Part shown: positions 61,779-64,000 of the stretch, one piece after another
How positions within the stretch are numbered: the first letter of the stretch is position 1
Layout of the letters: each line of letters opens with the position of its first letter
Assembly (NCBI GenBank): GCA_008692225.1
Contig: VICG01000009.1
Location: forward strand, 1,488,001 to 1,552,000
DNA from: Monilinia fructicola
Taxonomy: Eukaryota > Ascomycota > Leotiomycetes > Helotiales > Sclerotiniaceae
Reading direction: 5' to 3'
Length of the DNA: 64,000 nucleotides
Notes under the pieces: model-generated
The model's input: only the letters and a program-made list of their open reading frames with translations
Told to the model about the DNA's origin: nothing
Database searches by the model: none
Position numbers and translations under genes: made by a program

Positions 61779-64000
61779 TTGTATTATGTTCACGACACAC
61801 AATGAACGGAATCAAGAATGAATACCGGTATGGCTGTGCTGTGGTGGGGCCAATTCTTCTGCGTTGCGTATGTATGCCAGTCAGTCCAGTCGGTATCGTA
61901 GTGCACACTTTTTCCCTTTTTTCTTATTTGATCTGCCCAGTCAAATTCTGACAGGCTGGCTGCCGGTAAAGTCAAGGAGGGACCCTGAGGGGCTTCAATT
62001 GTCAAACAAGACTTTGATTACCTCAACAGCATTCACATTTAGGAATTTGCTTATGGGATGGTAGGCGTCTCGTGAAGGATGGATGATGGTACTGTCCGTA
62101 CAGAATACAGAATGTTCCAAAGAATAGAGTGATTGAATAAAAAGATATTAATAGCAATGATACTCAAACCGGGTCGTCATCATGTTTAGAGATACAGCTG
62201 GGTGGCCATTTGGGGATATCTTGGAGCAATTTGGAGCAAAGTGAACAAGGGCATAAGGGGGCGAAGTAAATTAGATTGGGATGAAGTGTATGAAAGGTTA
62301 GAATTGGACGAATCAATCGAGATTCGGCGGCTCGAAAGATGTTGGGAGAATAGGCTGGGTTCATGCGATGTAACATTATATACATACCTAGGATACTCAA
62401 CTTAAACTTCATTTTCCCTGATATTTCTCCATCTTATCTTGATTTTCTTTACTTGTTCTTCTGCCCCTTCATCCAGAGTTGTGTAGAAGCGAGATCAAAG
62501 ATGGTTTGAATATCGAACTCACGAAGAATGATATGTGTATATGTATCCGGAGTATATGTGTACGAGGAAGTATACCTAATTAGGTATGCATGTAATCTCA
62601 TATGTACGAAGTATGTTTGTGGTCTAAATGGCCAGGTTTATATGTCATATTAGACGACAGCAAAGCAACTGCAAATGCAGCAAGCCAGCACACGCCATAA
62701 ACCTAATGAAAGTGGGATTGGGGATTGGATGTACGAGAGTACGGAGTATGGTTATCAGTATAATTATCACCCATTGGTCTATCTACGGAGTACCTAGGTA
62801 TGCCCAGTATTCATTCATTGATCATGAGTGCGGAGAGTACAGAGGATTAACGATGTCTAAGTTCTAACCAACGATATCTAACCGAATAATTAATCTACTC
62901 GTTGATATAGAGCACTCGACTATTATCATCTTAGAATGATCAATTAGTATGATTGGAAAGAAGAGATAACCTTCTGGAAGGATACGTATGAGTTAGATAG
63001 GATATGGTCAGGAAGATTATGATCTAATTGATCAATCACAGTTCCAAGGTTGGCTGTACCAAGAATAAGAATACCCATGGATGATGGAGCGGTCACATAA
63101 CTCTGAACTCTTTCTTAATCCTTCTTGTAGGAGAACATATAAGAAGTTCGTCCGATATATATATAGATAGGTATTAGCTATTAGCTATTCTAAGATTACC
63201 TACCTCGAGACAACTTTCTGATTCATGGATCTCGAAAGCTTCCAGCTACCTAGGTATGGATAGATCTTTAAATTGATTGATCCATGGATTCCAAGGTTAG
63301 ATTAGACATCTTACTCGTAATTAGATGATACTTGTTAGGTGGTGAATTCAAATTTATACTCCGTAGGCATTTGAACCACTGTTAATACGCTTTAAAGAAT
63401 TCCAAGTTATAATGGCTCTCTAATTATGATAATTATGCTATTATCTTCTATTATCTTAGTTATCATCTTATTATTATAAGGTTACTTATTACTATCTTAT
63501 GATTTATTATCCTACTACTACAAGTATTATTCTACACATATTATCCTCCTATTACTATCCATACTCGAGTAATCCTATTATTATGTATTCCAAGGTTCCT
63601 ATTATTCGATTTTTCTATCTTTTTATCATCTACTATGTATTTATTGTTGCAGAAGTTAATTAAGTCTATGATATAATTTGTTCTCATATCATCTCCCATC
63701 CCATCGCATCCCATTCCATTCCATTCCATCCCATCTCATTCATTCCATCATACATATCTCGTGGCACCAGAGGCGTCACTAAGAATCTCTCTCTAATTAC
63801 CTTTCCAACAACACACACCCAATCCTGGCACTCAACTATCGAAAAAAAACCCATTCTAAACAAACAGCAATGTTCCATTCGCAATGCTACGCTTTCAATG
63901 TAACATTTCCCTCTCGAAAAGGCGCGACGCTTTATTTTTAGATCTTCTTCGGAGGCACGAGAAAAAAAGCTTGACCTAACACCTGCATCCCCTCAGGCAA
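61779..64000. other. Terminal intergenic region, AT-rich toward the right
   Basis: Rich in short recurrent motifs: TACGGAGTA at 62740 and 62784, TACTCCGTA at 63357, TACCTAGGTA at 62791 and 63247. The GGAG of 62784 overlaps the 62791 copy. A CCATT/CCCAT repeat lies at about 63697-63750. No frame with protein-like composition is seen; the longest are under 85 codons. Confidence 0.6.

Overview
The window is nuclear DNA of a filamentous ascomycete. Genes sit on both strands and carry many short introns (about 49-75 bp, with GT donors, AG acceptors and TACTAAC-like branch points). They are separated by AT-rich, microsatellite-rich intergenic DNA. There is one intron-containing tRNA gene, and products such as MOT1 and the branch-point binding protein match the filamentous-fungal form. 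From general resemblance of the proteins I would guess a helotialean fungus (Sclerotiniaceae-like, e.g. the Botrytis/Sclerotinia group). That placement is inference from memory, not a search.

Layout. 1-157 (-): start of an Ark1/Prk1-type kinase. 4071-10271 (+): MOT1, the Snf2-family TBP remover. 11.0-12.0 kb: two hairpins, a polypyrimidine tract and AT-rich relic DNA, next to a tRNA-Asn(GTT) gene (12036-12136, -). 13545-14710 (-): broken F-box-like gene. 15586-16726 (+): GT8 glycosyltransferase. 18016-23308 (+): very large coiled-coil protein with a Lys/Ala/Pro repeat tail. 24977-27172 (-): branch-point binding protein (SF1/BBP). 27857-28802 (+): glutathione S-transferase, divergent from SF1. 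34072-35388 (-): acyltransferase of the penicillin IAT (C45) family. 39852-41811 (-): TPR-SET protein. 43059-44147 (-): PHO13-type phosphatase. 47711-48501 (+): 6-phosphogluconolactonase. 52384-52895 (+): small coiled-coil protein. 55988-58031 (-): cytochrome P450. 59003-61778 (-): large low-complexity conserved protein. Much of 28.8-34.0, 35.4-38.3, 44.2-47.7, 48.5-52.4 and 61.8-64.0 kb holds no gene I can defend.

The genes are mostly unrelated housekeeping or accessory functions (transcription, splicing, pentose phosphate pathway, metabolite repair, detoxification), and no pathway cluster is evident. The most striking global property is that most conserved genes are interrupted by one- or two-base frameshifts, largely in homopolymers or dinucleotide repeats. 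Three multi-exon genes (PHO13, P450, the 59-62 kb gene) are perfectly open. Correcting the inferred indels gives a reading frame that is an exact multiple of three in every case, which points to base-calling or assembly error more than to gene death.

Other items worth attention are: two short motifs (TACCTAGGTA and TACTCCGTA) strongly over-represented between genes, a pair of perfect inverted repeats near 11.05 kb, a 20-bp perfect palindrome at 45.3 kb, a 15-bp coding minisatellite, and microexons in MOT1 and PHO13.
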